Source: Gnetum montanum
Taxonomy: Eukaryota > Streptophyta > Gnetopsida > Gnetales > Gnetaceae
Length of the DNA stretch: 64,000 nucleotides
Direction of reading: 5' to 3'
NCBI GenBank assembly: GCA_015680685.1
Contig: MNCI01025089.1
Location: 929,785 to 993,784, forward strand
The notes under the pieces: model-generated
The model's input: only the letters and a program-made list of their open reading frames with translations
Database searches by the model: none
Told to the model about the DNA's origin: nothing
Position numbers and translations under genes: made by a program
In this document: piece after piece, positions 10,034 to 23,100 of the stretch
Layout: the number at the start of each line of letters is the position of its first letter
How positions within the stretch are numbered: position 1 is the first letter of the stretch

Positions 10034-10080
10034 GTTTTCTGGCACTAGAAGGAGGGCCTTTTGGCTCCTTTTTTGCATTT
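10034..10080 (+). promoter_or_regulatory. Putative primer-binding region of element B
   Basis: GTTTTCTGGCACTAGAAGGA directly follows the LTR end and is shared with element A at the same place. No tRNA could be assigned. Confidence 0.5.
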
Positions 10081-10625
10081 CATGGTAGTTCTGTGAGCCT
10101 TCTGCACCCTGATATGCATAAGCATAAAACGTGACACCCTTTTGTGGTTGTTTGCGCTTTGTGCAGTGCAGTTTGGTTGCCTTGATTGTGCCTTCAGAGC
10201 CCTATAGAACACAAGGCCTCCGACTGCTAGTTAACTAGCCTATCTTATGGTAGTCTTGCATGCATTCTATAACCCATCGTGTGTGGTACAAATTAGTCAC
10301 TTCAACGATTCCTCAGGGACCCTGTGAGATGCAAATCCTTTAATTGTTAGTTAGCTTGCCTTCCTTACGGTATTCTTGCATGCATTCTGTACCCATTTGT
10401 GCGTGGTACAAATTGGTCACTTCGATAATTCCTTAGGGACCTTAAAAGATGCAAAGCCTTTGCCAGTTAGCTAAACCTATCTTACGATAGTCTTACATGT
10501 GCTTTGCATCCTATCATGCACAAGCATAAACATGACACCCTCTTGTGGTTGTTTACACTTTGTGTGGTGTAGATCGATCGCCTCGACAGTTCCTTGGGAA
10601 TTCGGCAAGACGTAAAGCCTTCTTT
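10081..10625 (+). repeat. Tandem leader repeat, about four diverged 120-140 bp units
   Basis: Units share CATGCATTCT, GTGTGGTACAAATTAGTCAC, TTCCTTAGGGACC and GATGCAAAGCCTT. The two middle units (from about 10221 and 10341) are spaced exactly 120 bp. The first and last units share GACACCCTCTTGTGGTTGTTT. Element A has only one such unit in its leader. The array lies between the primer site and gag, where packaging or translation signals are expected. Confidence 0.75.
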
Positions 10626-10685
10626 TTGCTATCTTTCCAGTTTCCTTCTGCTTTTTGTGCTTTTTGGATAACTACTTGCTTAACA

Positions 10686-13520
10686 ATGGCTTTTTCAAAC
10701 ACTGCAGCTAACACCTTCAACATTGAAGTTCCCATCACGGTTCAAGGCACTACTAGTGTCGAACAACTACTGAACTAGATGTTGGAAACATGTTGATCTC
10801 TCAAGATCCAAAAATGAGAACCCGAGGGATTGGCCTAGCAACACGAGCATTACATATTTCTCTATGCAAAGGTATAGGTAAATATGCCCTTGGATGTACC
10901 TGAACTCGAAGACAAATGTAGCTTCGAGTTCACTTACTGCAACGGGAAGGAATTTGTTCCTACTTCTGGCATTTCCTTGCCTTTGACACAGACAGAAAAA
11001 AGGCTTCTAGACCAATTAATCTAGTTGGCTAGGCTTAGGGAGCAACAGGACACAACGTCAAACCAAGATGATTCGTTTCAAGATGGACAGGAGGAACTTG
11101 ATTTCTAATCAAATGAGGGAGGTCCCACCAACTTCGTTCCTATCCCTCCTACCCAGTCCTTCTGGGCCAAGCCGTTGTCTATCACTGCTCCTTTTGTGAT
11201 TACGCCTACATATCTGCAACTCGCAACTACAACTGCTATGGGTAGCCATGCCAATCCTATGACATTTTAATGCCCTCTTTCACCTGTTTCGTTTGTAGCT
11301 ACTATTCCTTTGCAAACTATTCAGCAGTCTATTCCTGCAGCACATCATGTGCCAATCACAGCTACCCTTCAACATGTTCATACCATGCCTACTTCACAAT
11401 CATGCGCAACTTCAGTTTCTATTTCTACATTCACGTTTGTTCCATCCATTGTGGTGGGCCCCGGCTCATCCACATGGTGGGCCCCATTTTCTTCTTTGCC
11501 TATCTCACTACATCCATTCTCAAGCTTACCAAGCCTCACAGATAGTATAACCTAACACGAGGATATGGTCTACGCTGTCAGCGACACAAGTGGTCCATCT
11601 GGTATCCCAACCTGTGGTTGCTGCTCAAACAACACGACCCGTAGGATGGTGGACAACACAAGCAGCATCGCTCATGAGCGTCATCCCAACAAGACCTTCA
11701 ATGGGTCATGCTACCACCCCTGCAATGCCACAGTTGGGAATTTCCTCCACAGCTCCCCAACCATCCACAACATTGTCGGGCCTGGACCAAGTGTTCCAGC
11801 TCATCTAGACCTTAATTGAGGAAATAAAACATCTCAAAATTGTTGGGTCTGACACAGTAAAAATCATGGATTTCTACTAGGACAACCCCATTAGCCCTAA
11901 AATCCCTGCTTTGACACTACGTCCAAGGATGTTCCTCTCGCACTTCACAAAGTACGATGGGGAGGGGGATCCCAACGCACATCTTGTCACATTTAGGTAT
12001 GAGTCTTTGCTGTTGTGATAATGGCTGCACACGATTATTCTCATCTTCACCATGTCCCTAGCTAGGAAAGCATTGGACTGGTATCATGAACTGCCATGCT
12101 CATCCATTTCAACTCTGGAAGAGTTGATGACCCAATTCGTCATGTGCTTCAAGTGCAACTTGTAGCCAGAAACTACACTGGATTAGTTGATGAGCATGAA
12201 GCAAGACCTCATAGAACCAGTCTAAAAGTTCATCCAACGTTGGAGCGTAACCCTTAACGAAATCTGTGAGCCCATCATAGAGGCCCACTTGCATGCCATC
12301 TTTAAGGGTGTAGTGAATGACTTCATCAAGTCTAAAATTTACTACCTCGCTTCTCACTCTCTTAGTCAGGATTTTGCTCATACTAAGAGCATACAAGATG
12401 TGGCTGAGGTAAGCAAAGACTGAGCTTACATCACTTACAAAAACACCTTCACAAAGAAGGAAAAGGGTAAAGCCCCGACAACCACAGTGGCTGCTGAGGC
12501 AACTGAGGCCAAGCCCAAACCTAGCAACAATGGTGGCAAGAATAGTAAGAAATCGGCCATACCCATGGCTAACCTTGCACCTAAACAGGGCCATGTGCCA
12601 CAACCTGCTATACCTACACCTGAGACATCTGCACAACCCAAACACAACTTTGAGCGCAAAGACTGCTCAAAGTACACCCCATTGCCTCTTAAGCCTTTGG
12701 AACTTTTGACGCAGTTATTAGCAGCGGGATACATCTAACAGAAGAAGATGTTAGAAGAAGCAATTGTAAGACATCAATGCTACTGTGAGCTCCTTAGGAA
12801 CCCTTCTTTGGCCCTGCACAATGAGCCTCTAGTTCTAGGGGTTTCAGGTTAGACAAGTTCTGTGACTACCACCAACACTGTGGTCACAACATAGATTATT
12901 GTCTAGCATTGCAGGATGACATCTAGAGGTTAATCGACCAGGGTAAACTAGTGCTAGATGAAAATAATCCAGTACGCCTCGAAAACCAATCTATGTATGT
13001 TTACATAGATCCCCTCAACTTCAACAATGTCGGTTATGTAATCAACGCCATTGGCATAGACAGTGATCCTAGGCCACCCTAGTAGCCATTCGTGGTTCGT
13101 GTGCCTCAGCATAGTGCACCAGCACCACAAGCAGCTAATCAAAGCTCACAATATCCATTCGTCCTGAAAATCCTTCCATGGGCATTAACCTTTGTGCCAC
13201 TTGTTGGTGGGGCCATGTGGTCCTGCTCATTAACATCGCTAGCTCCATTCGTCATCAGGGGGCCAATGCCCTCGACGGCCCCTATCTCATGTAAAACAGT
13301 TGAACAACCTTCTCATCCCACAAGGTGAGAAATCCACTTCACGGTTGAAATATCAAAGGAAAGTACTGTCCAAGGTACCCCCAAGCCTATGTATTTGCTC
13401 CTTGCATCTGTGCCTTTGCCACCAAAGATGAAGGTTGATACGACCACACAACCTACATCACTCTACCAACAAGGATCTAAACCTAGATCCCAAGTCACCG
13501 CTTCTCGGGAAATTCATCTT
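10686..13520 (+). pseudogene. Gag polyprotein (element B)
   Basis: Starts at the ATG at 10686. The first 700 bp are badly broken. The capsid-like core is clear from about 11760 (GLDQVFQLI) to 12430, with FTKYDGEGDPNAHLVTFRY near 11950 and KAIFKGVVNDFIKSKIYYL near 12300. A basic, Lys/Pro-rich linker follows at 12450-12640. The zinc knuckle FCDYHQHCGHNIDYC lies near 12860-12905, one frame away from the core, so there is a frameshift near 12830. Premature stops are largely TAG. The long open frame on the minus strand at 12109-12645 is a shadow of this gag. Confidence 0.8.
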
Positions 13521-14500
13521 CTCGGATGAATAGAAGAGGAGGAAATTGTTAAACAAGGGGATGGCCAAGACCTCTTAGATGCCCTCACATAGGTCAAACA
13601 AGCTATAAAACAAAAAAAATATTACATTGAGCTTGTACAACCTAATCATGACATTTACTCCAAACAGCGAGGCTCTGATCCGCATGTTGACAGTGACTCT
13701 GGTCAAAGAAGACATGCCAGTGGAAGAAGAAGTGATCTACTTAGTCATGATTCCCTCTGTGCCTGTAGGGTTAGAATAGCCTCAACTAACCTTCCGTAAT
13801 GACGCCATTAGAGAAGATCCTGAGAAGGGTTAAGTGACTATGGTACTCCTTTTCATCACAATTCAAGTCAGTCAACATTGGATCTGAAGGGTACACATTG
13901 ATGATGGAGCCACCATGAATGTCATTCCCTTCCCCATTGTAGACAAGCTAGGCTTGGTTAACTAGATCAAGCCCACAATGACATCATGCCTGAGGTCATT
14001 CAATGGGATGTGAGTCGTGGTAAAGGGCAAAGTTCACATAAACTTTGTATTAGAGGACTAGTTCCCCACAAATGCAATGTTCATTGTCATTGAGGAAATG
14101 GCCAGGTTTAACCTAATCTTGGGGAGATCATGGTTAGCATAACTTAGGGTTGTCTCCTCACCCATACACTAGGAAATCCACTTGTCTTATGCAGGTAGAG
14201 AAGTGGTAATCCACGGTGATGAAGTAGCAATGCAAACGATCCACAACGTAGATGTGGAAGAAGGCTCGGAGGTCATAAATTCTAAGAATGAAGCTTCTAT
14301 TGTAACTTACACTAACTACCTAGCAAAGCGGTTGGCTCAGCAAGTTGATCCCCAAAACTAAAATGCATGGACTGAGTTGCCCTTCCAAGTAGGAGGCGAT
14401 GACGTAGACGAAGGCCCTGGTGGAGAACCTCGGCCTTACATCTCACTCAACCCGTGTCAGGTTAGGAAGCAACTTCGCCTAGTGTAGCAAACCCACTACT
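13521..14500 (+). pseudogene. Aspartic protease and linker (element B)
   Basis: The active site reads VHIDDGATMNVIPF near 13890-13935, and the second hallmark NLILGRSWLA near 14110-14140, both as in element A. Stops interrupt the domain at several places where A has Gln (for example RSWLA followed by a stop in place of Gln). After the domain an acidic linker runs to about 14490. No reverse transcriptase follows: the next 5.6 kb hold the motif cluster and the antisense gene. Confidence 0.8.
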
Positions 14501-14536
14501 TCCTGCCCACACACTGCTCATATGCTTCTACGCAAG

Positions 14537-14743
14537 GGCCTGAAATGGCCTAAAACTAGCGATGTGCAATAGCCCGAAATGGCCTAAAACTATGCTATGC
14601 TATGGCCTGAAATAGCCTAAAAGTAGCAATGGCCCGAAATGGCCTAAAACTAGCATAAGTTACTAGTTAGCCATTGTTCAAGTTGTTGACGCATCATCTC
14701 TTTGGCATATTACGCAATTGCCTGAAATGGTCTAAAACTAGCA
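14537..14743 (+). repeat. Cluster of iterated GGCCTAAAACTAGC motifs after protease (element B)
   Basis: Five copies begin at about 14537, 14572, 14605, 14632 and 14719. Each is preceded by GGCCCGAAAT or a close variant. This is the counterpart of the five copies in element A (1657-1950). Confidence 0.85.
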
Positions 14744-15080
14744 CATGAAAGCATGAACATTCTATACAAAATTCATGTATGCAGTACACAAATTAGTGAA
14801 AAATCCTTTTTCTTTATTCAAAAATGTTGTCTTTCAAACAATGTTTGCAAAATTCGTTACACAAAATCCAAAAATTCAAAAAAAATCCCATGTTGTCATT
14901 GGTCATTTCTGTTCACATCATCTCTGCCAAACGTTCCTACATCATCTCCCTTCACATTACCTTCCTCTGCATTTCCCTCTACAGATCCTTCATTTCCCCC
15001 CACTACGGGTGTTGCACCATCACTTGGGGCCTACATCATAAAGGTGAAGTGGTTAGTTAGGGCAAAAAATGCAAGCTAGA
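14744..15080. other. Non-coding spacer, element B
   Basis: Low-complexity AT-rich sequence (A-rich near 14850-14890, then C/T-rich). It holds no convincing gene; short open frames here have no supporting similarity. It separates the motif cluster from the 3' end of the antisense gene. Confidence 0.5.
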
Positions 15081-18000
15081 AGTGAGCATAAACATTAACA
15101 CGGTAGAAAGTGACTAACCTAAGAAGGGCCTATGTCTGTCTCAAATGGTATCTAGTCTAAACAGAGCCCAAGGAGATGCCAGACCTCCTCTGCTATGATA
15201 TCTACCCAACTTCTTCTGCCTGGTGTAGCATCTACTCTAGTAGCTCTCTCCCTTTCGACAAGTGTCCACCTTGGTAGCCCTAAAGAAAAGCAGACAGTTG
15301 CAGTCTCTCCTATGGTAAGGGCCACCTTTTTATCAGGATATTTTGTGATCTTGACCTACTCTTTGAACCTGGTATAGTCCTTAGAGATGTCAATGGAATT
15401 TACCAATGCTTCATACGTAAATTCCTCCACAATAGCATCTTCGTACAGTTTACAATGGGCAGGATTTTCCTATTTATACACATGTTTATAGTTTCTTTGG
15501 GTCTGCCCCCATGCATAAACCTTGGTGCTGAAGTCTTTTAAATCTTGACACTTCTAGTCCAATAGGTCCATCTACATCCACTAATCGATCAGTCCATAGG
15601 TGGTGTCGACATTCTAACGCGTAATTATCCAAAACATGTCATGGTCTACCACAGCTATGCACCAGTCCTCATTGTTAGTGTTATGGGCCATGAGGAACTC
15701 GTTCCTTGACTTGAGGCTGTCCACCTCAGCCCTCAAGTCAACCTCCATTTGCTCAACCTTTTGGACCCATTTTCACAAGTCTTCTTTGGTACACTTGCAC
15801 TCCCACAGGGAGCGTGCCGAGTGCAAAGTGCATTTGCAAACCTCATCGTATGCACGACAAGACACCTCGGTCACTTCTGATGGGAATGTGGACATAGCAT
15901 TGATTTTTAAAGGTCTTGTCGGGTTCCATTTGATTCAAGAGGCTACCATGACACAAAGAACACACTAGTCACATTAGCATAGCATAAGTAGCAAATGCAA
16001 GAAACTTTAGCATAACAACTCAAGATCAGAAGAGACTACTACCTACCCACTTTAGGGTCCACCTACTAAAGGTGATTAATCATATCATCAACAGTCCCCT
16101 ACATAAACATGAATTTGTTGGGGATGTCAGCCTAGGGTCCCGCATGAACTAGAGAGGGTCCTGTAACATCAGTGGTAGTAGATGTCACATAACCAAATAC
16201 ATTAGCAGTGATAAAAATGGACTATGACAAGGCAGACATATTTCCAAAATCACCAACTTCTGGTGGTGGTCTCTCTTCTTGCTGATGCAAGACGATGGCG
16301 ATGGCCTGACTAAAGGTCCCTGCCGGGTCCCTACATACCTTCTCTTCATGCGCTAGTTCTTTTCCTTTGAGGAGACCAACATCTTTTTTATTCAAGGGAG
16401 ATTCCTCAGTAGGAGGATTATCCCTAATAAAGAGATCCCCTACCTTAGATGCAGAAGCTCCCTTCTTCTTGACTGGAGCCCCTCTCTCGAAAACTTAGGT
16501 ATCCGCATCTTTATTCATCATTCTTACCTTAAGGGTCGACACCTCTTTGTCACCTTCTTCTTTTTCTTCTAGTGGTCAAAAAATGCATTTGCATTAGCTC
16601 AAAGAAAGTTAGCCTAAGGCAGATGCTTTGCTAAGCTACACCACCTAGCATAGGATAGTGTAGCAGACAACAACAAAGTAAACATTGAATGAAAGAACTT
16701 ACCAATAGGAGGTCACATCCTCTGCAATTTAAGCTACGGCTTCGCCCCTCCTCCACCTCCATGTAAATGGTTTCCTTAGATGGGGGAGGCCTCTTTTGTC
16801 GTAACTTGCTCGCCATTGTTTCAGCTATGAAACGTTCACCTCGTGATACACTACCATCCACGACGGGGGGCGTCTCTCCTACGTTGGGCTAGCCTTGAAC
16901 ATTGCGAGCCACCTGATCCTTAGTCATTACAAAAAGCAACTCCCTAATTATTTCTGGGGCATCTTGGGCTTGGATGGTCCAAAAGGCTTGGCGGATCCAT
17001 GGTCTGGAAATCTGGTAAATATTTTGCACAACCCAGACTCCTTTCTCTTGAACCACTAGGAACTCTTCAAAGTGCTTAAAGTAGCCTATATAAAAGGCAT
17101 AATGGATGTTGGAACGCAACTCCATTTTTGTACGGTGCCCGAAGATCTCAGTCCACAATCCTTTACATAAAGACTTAGCCCTATTGTAATAGGTCCCCTC
17201 ATCCATAATCTCACGCATTATTCAAGCCTTCTCATGCCCCAGGACCTTCCCCTGGGTAAGTAGCTGGGGGAATGCATGAGCATGGAAGATAGGGTAAAAC
17301 TCTTTGGTAGGTCCTTCCTTGAGTTTCTTCATAGGAAGCCCCTTACACTCCTTGGTGAGTGCTAACCACTCTTGAAGGTCCTTTTTTTGAAGGGTCAACT
17401 TTGTCTTGGATTTTGACCTTATCAGAATGCCTTTTGTAGGGACACCAAACAAATCCATGAATAGTTGGTCATTGATGTCAATGACCACTTACACGCCATG
17501 CATGTGTAGGAGAAAGTAGCTCATTTTATCAAAAAATAATTTGACTAGGGTGAGCATCTCAGCTGCAGGAACGTTCAGATTCGGGGCCAGGAATAGAGCC
17601 ATTAGCACCACCTTTTCGATATTCTGGACTAGGGAGTCCAAGGCCCCACCGTTTAGCCAACGTTGGTTCTTCTCTACTTCCCCATACTTGAAGTAGACAT
17701 CAGTTACCATCATCACCTCCCGAGGCCTCTTTTCCCCTAAAATAGGTTCAAAAAACATTTAGCGTAAAAACACAAAAAATTCAAAAATTGGAAAGAAACT
17801 TAAACACGTGGCACTTACCTCTCAACCTACTAGGTTGGTATGGCAGTGGGAATTGTGGGAGTTCAACCAGAACTTGTTCAATTGTGACTGGTTTAAAAGG
17901 TTCTGCCCACTGCCCATCCAACCATCCCTACCCCTTGCACTAATTGTAGAGGGTGGAATATACATCTGGGTAAGTGTGGTATTCACCCCCCACATTGATC

Positions 18001-18660
18001 GATCATGCCTACCCGCAGGTTCTCAGCAAAAGAGAACTCCTGTAGGGCTGGTTGCACTGTGGATAGTAGACCCTAAAGTTCATGAACCCCATCCTCATTG
18101 ATGAAGAACTTGGTAGCAAACACATACTATTAGCATTAGGCCACTATGGCCAACATCGCACAAACATGGCAGAACAAGGCTACGAAACTCACCATCGATA
18201 AAGTAGATAGTTCCTTGAGGATTCTAGAAGCACGTCATCATAGAACGTGCAAGGAATAATGTGTTGAAATGGTGGTAGTAGCTATACTTAGTCATCTGCC
18301 AGATCCAGGCCGAGAACCTTAACCTTGTTGAACGCTAACTGGATCCTTTCCCCTGCCCGCCTATGATTACCCCATTGGTCAAAAACCTCAAAATTCCTTG
18401 GCTTGCCCCAAGCAAAATGATTTTTGTTATGTCGGCCACCTACTTCTCCTCCAGGGATTACCAAAAAATCACATTGAAGTGGTCAAGGAAAAAATTGTAG
18501 GAAGTCCTATGCCCCTTTCCTAAACCAGACCCCTCGCTCCCCATACATATCTGGGGAGGAGAAGCATTGAGCACAAGTCTACTCACATGACACAGGACCA
18601 CTCTAATTTCCAAAACAATTAGCCTGGTTCTCAACCCTGTAGTATGCAACCTAATTTGCA
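15081..18660 (-). pseudogene. Antisense multi-exon accessory gene (element B copy)
   Basis: Read leftward, exons are separable by GT-AG introns: 18192-18119 (GTGAGT...AAG), 17818-17737 (GTAAGT...TTTTAG) and a donor at 16702 (GTAAGTTC) with an acceptor near 16575. The exon at about 17736-16703 is the longest. It carries NVPAAEMLTLVKLF, LFMDLFGVPTKG, then IYQISRPWIRQAFWTIQAQD and SVSRGERFIAETMASK. The next exon is Lys/Glu/Pro-rich. The C-terminal part contains NEDWCIAVVDHDMFW. The gene is opposite to gag and pol and lies wholly between protease and RT. Copies in A and C share sequence and order. I do not recognise the family and propose no function. Stops are frequent. Confidence 0.7.
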
Positions 18661-19600
18661 AATGTTAGCATCATATCTAAGGGTAATACACGTCCAACAT
18701 AGAAACGCCTAGCAATTCATGCATACAACGTAGCATAACCCTCTTTCCACACATAGCGTAGCAAGGGCATGAGAGCCTAGCGTAGCAACAACATGTAAAT
18801 AGCTCAGTGTAGCAACAAAACAATTGACAACATGCCCTAAAAAAACATGTGTTGCATTGTCGTATCACACATGGCCTAACCCTCCTAAGGGTTTTACGTT
18901 ACGCCATTTGAAGGTCAAGTAACTTAAACTGTCTAAGCCCCCATAATTATGACAACCGTGGTGATGGCAGCTTAAGAGACCTTGCATGCAACTATGACAT
19001 AACATTTATGCATCTGCCATAATCGAAATAGTGACAACGGTGATGTAACGGCCAAAATGACATGACAAAAAAAACACGGGCAGCTAAGAATGGATGCAAA
19101 TTGAATAAAACACAAAACAAAAAGCAGAGGAAGCATAGTAACCTACTGGGTCAACGGTGTGCTCTTCTATGCCACACTGCATGCTTGTGTTGCACACCTC
19201 AGAGTCTTCTTCACCTCCTCAACCTTTGCAAGCACCTAATGGGTGCATTCCCTCTTAGGAGACATTGTCCTGCTTGCATATTTACCCTCTTCCCTATAAA
19301 AACTACCTTGCTAATCATTAGCACAATTGCTTTGTGCTCCAAAATCACCTTGTGCTCTGATGTGGGCTCTGCACTCTTACGGTGAGAATGGAAAAATAGC
19401 TAGGGCTTAATCCCTATTTATGGTCGTAATGATAAGATAGGAAAACTTGCTGCTTTCTCTCTCCGATTAATGTGGAGTGCACCGTATAGCATAGCATGCT
19501 TGCCAAAACATCTTATCACTATTAGAATTAAAGCCTTGACACACTTCGAGCCAACTGTTTTCTTTCGTGAAAACAAAAAAAATTATATTTGTTTTTGTTA
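18661..19600. other. Spacer between accessory gene and pol motifs (element B)
   Basis: CATAGCGTAGCAAGGGCATG-type words recur at 18720-18830, as in the LTR U3. The accessory gene would have to start in this interval, so a promoter for it may lie here. I could not identify a TATA box or first exon with confidence. Confidence 0.45.
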
Positions 19601-19601
19601 C

Positions 19602-20050
19602 AGGTCTGAAAAGACCTTAAACTAGCAATTCTTGCATAGTTTCACCTCTAATGGTCGGAAAAGACCCTAAACTAGCAGTTTCGACCTATTACGTTCACAG
19701 TCCACAATTCCACACTCTTACATAGGCAGTTTTGCATCTTCTCGTAATTTTTCATTTCTACATTAGCAATGTTGCAATTTCTAATAGTCTTTTATTTTCA
19801 TGTCAACAATTCACATCTTCACATTAATAGTTTTACATTTCTAATACCAACTATTTCCTGTTTCACACACTACCAGTTTTGCATTATAAGATTTTGCATG
19901 TTACAATTTGGCAATCCGAAATGACATTAAACTAGCAGTTTGACATTTTCATATTGATAGTTTCATAGCTTCACACTTTGCATGGGTAGTTTTCCAGCTT
20001 TAGAGGTTCTATAGTCTTATGCCTCAGCAGTCCTCCATGACCTTAAGCTG
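19602..20050 (+). repeat. Iterated motifs before pol (element B)
   Basis: Copies of GACCTTAAACTAGCA-like words occur near 19602, 19652, 19914 and 20033, in the same orientation as pol. Between them the sequence is T/A-rich with repeated TTTTGCATTTCTA-like words. Confidence 0.7.
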
Positions 20051-20169
20051 GCAAAATTTCCATCTTTACATCGTCACACTTCGCAATTTGCATCTCATCG
20101 CTACTTTGCAAATTTTCATTAAAAACAATATCTACCAACAGATGCCTCTTAACCAAGCTTTAATCTCAT

Positions 20170-23100
20170 GTTGGCAGGTCGAGTAAGAGATGAAGATCCA
20201 TCATGACCTCTCCATGCCCTTAATGTTAGCAGGTCCATAGGGCAAGCTTGCGAGACAGTTGAACCCCAACACGATCAACTAGGGGTCGACCACAACTAGC
20301 ATTATAGTAGCCGTAGAAGCATTCCTAGACTGGCCCGAGCATCTAGTCCAAGCCCTAGACTTAAAGGCTAGGGATGTAACTAAGGACCCTCTCGTTGAGA
20401 CGCCTATGACCACGTCAAAGGGGGAGGTGAAAACATTAAAACTCATCTCTCTCCTAGACACAAAAATGCACAAAAACATAGCCAAGATTCTGCAGGACAA
20501 CATCAATGTCTTTGCATGGTTGTAAAATGACATGCTGGGTCTGGACCCGTGGTTGATTTAGCACAACATCATCCTGGACCCATACATGAAGGCAATCAAG
20601 TAGAAGGCTAGCAAAGTTAAGCCAAAAATTGCAGTAGCCATGAGGGACGAAATCACTAAGCTATGCCAAGCTAGTTTCATCTTCGCGGTTGACTACTTAG
20701 AGTGGGTGTCCAACATCATTATGGTTTCAAAGAAAATGGGATGAATACGCATCTGTATAGACTTCCAGGACTTGAACACAATTGGTCATGCTCTACTATC
20801 CTTCATGGATGGTTTCTTCGGATATAACCAAATACCCATTAACCTAGAGCACTAGCTATCAACAACCTTCATGACCTCATGGGGGACCTTCTAATACACC
20901 ATGATGCCTTTCGGGCTCAAGAATGCTAGAGCAACTTACCAGCGAGCCATGACCTACATTTTCAGCGACTATATTCTAGAAACATTAAACAACTATGTGG
21001 ATGATATAGTAGTCAATTCCAAAGAGGCAGCTGATCACCCATGCGATCTAGAAGTAGTCCTCAAGTGCTTCCAAATGCATAAATTATGCCTAAATCCTAA
21101 GAAGTGCATCTTCGGGGTGAAAATCGGACTCATGTTAGGGCTCATAGTATTAGAGGCCAGAATATGGGTGGACCCTAATAAAGTCAAGGCCATCGGCAAC
21201 TTGGCACCTCCAACAAACCTTAAGAAGCTACGTGGTTTGCAAGGTAGGGTACAGTTCATTTGAAGGTTCATAGCAAGGTTGACCGACAAGTTACACCCCA
21301 TGCAACATCTTCTAAAGAAGAGGGTTAACTTTGAGTGGACAACCCAATGTCAACAAGCCTTTGATGATATGAAGAAAAATCTTTCACACCTCCCGACTAT
21401 GCATCTGCCACAAAGGGATAAACCCTTCTTCATCTACCTTTCCACCTCTGACACATCTATCACAGCAATGCTATGTCAGAAATGAGATGATGGTTCTGAG
21501 ATACCAATGTATTATCTGAGCCACGTACTAATAGCGCATGAGGCAAAATACAATGAAGTGGAGAGGAACTGCCTTGTCTTAGTGTTTGCACTAAAAAAGT
21601 GAAGGAATTACCTGTTCCACAGTACAACCAACATCATTTGCAAAAGCAATATACTTCGGGCTATCACTAACAAGCTATACAAAAGTAGCAAGATAGCCCA
21701 ATGGAAGGTAATAACCATGGAGTTTGATTTACATCACATAATTCAATCATTGACAAAGGGTCAAGCCATAGCGACCCAAATCATGGCCTTGCCAATCAAT
21801 GACCAGGAAACCATAGACCTCGAATTCCCAAACGAGCACGTTAGCAACATCGACATTATCCCATCATATTTTGAAGCCACTTTACACTTCGATGGTGCAT
21901 CAACTATGCAAGGAGGTAGTACCACTGCCATCATCATGTTTCCTTCTGAGGAAATGCATCCATCCACTTATCATTTTATGTTCCCTTACACCAACAACGT
22001 GGTAGAATATGAAGTGCTACTCAGAGGCCTCTTAACTACCTGAGCACTGCACATACAACACTTGGTAATCTGGGAAGATTCACAACTAGTCATGAATCAA
22101 ATCACCAAGGTCTACGCCTGCAAGGCTATGCACATGTAACCCTACTGTGACTTAGCAAAAACCATACTTGAGTAATTTGCAACCACATATGTGCAACACA
22201 TGCCACGTAACGAAAACACCATGGAAAATGCTTTAGCTACCATTGCATCAAACATTCCATCACATTCCTTTGCAAACCTGCCAACTTCAATTATCAAATC
22301 CGCAGAGCCTATCACTCAAGTGGGACGCCTGGCCTCTATCAGTGCTGCAGATACCCAGGAGTGGTATGTCCACATTAAAACTTACCTACAACATGGCGAA
22401 CCCCCAGGTGGATTGACATATGCCCAGAGAGATGCAAGTTGTAAGCGTGCCCGGCAATACATGCTCAAGGGAAATGACACCCTGTGCCGACATTCCTATG
22501 ATGGGATATTGCTGGCATGCGTGGGTGGGGAGTAAGTGTGGAAGGTAGTTAATGAAGTGCATGAGGGGCTGTGCAGTGGACACATAACACCAAGGGCTAT
22601 GGCTACAAAAATCATATGCCTAAGGTACTACCGGCCCCACATGGAGCGTGACTTCCTATCAAAATTCATGACATGAGACATGTGCCAGAGATATGCAAAT
22701 ATCATACATGTAGCATCTACAAACCTACACCCAACACAAATCACGTGGCCCTTCCAATGATGGGGAATAGACCTCATAGGGCCTATCACACTTAAGTACT
22801 CTGCAGGGCATAGTTTCATTATCACCGCCACTGAGTACTTTACGAAGTGGGTGGAAGCTATCCCCCTGAGGAAGACAACATCTCAGCAAATCTACCATTT
22901 CATCCTAGACAACATCATAATGAGATTTGGGCTTCCAATGACTATTGTGATTGACAATGGGCCACAGTTCAGCAGTACGGAAACCCGAACCTTTTACAAC
23001 AATCTAGGCATTAAGCAATCATTATCCTCCCCCTACTACCAGTAGGCCAATGGACAAGTGAAGGCTAAAAATAATTCCATCATCAACTTGCTAAAGTAGA

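Noticed and set aside
12109-12645. 178-codon open frame on the minus strand
   Set aside because: Antisense shadow of the element B gag core and its basic linker.
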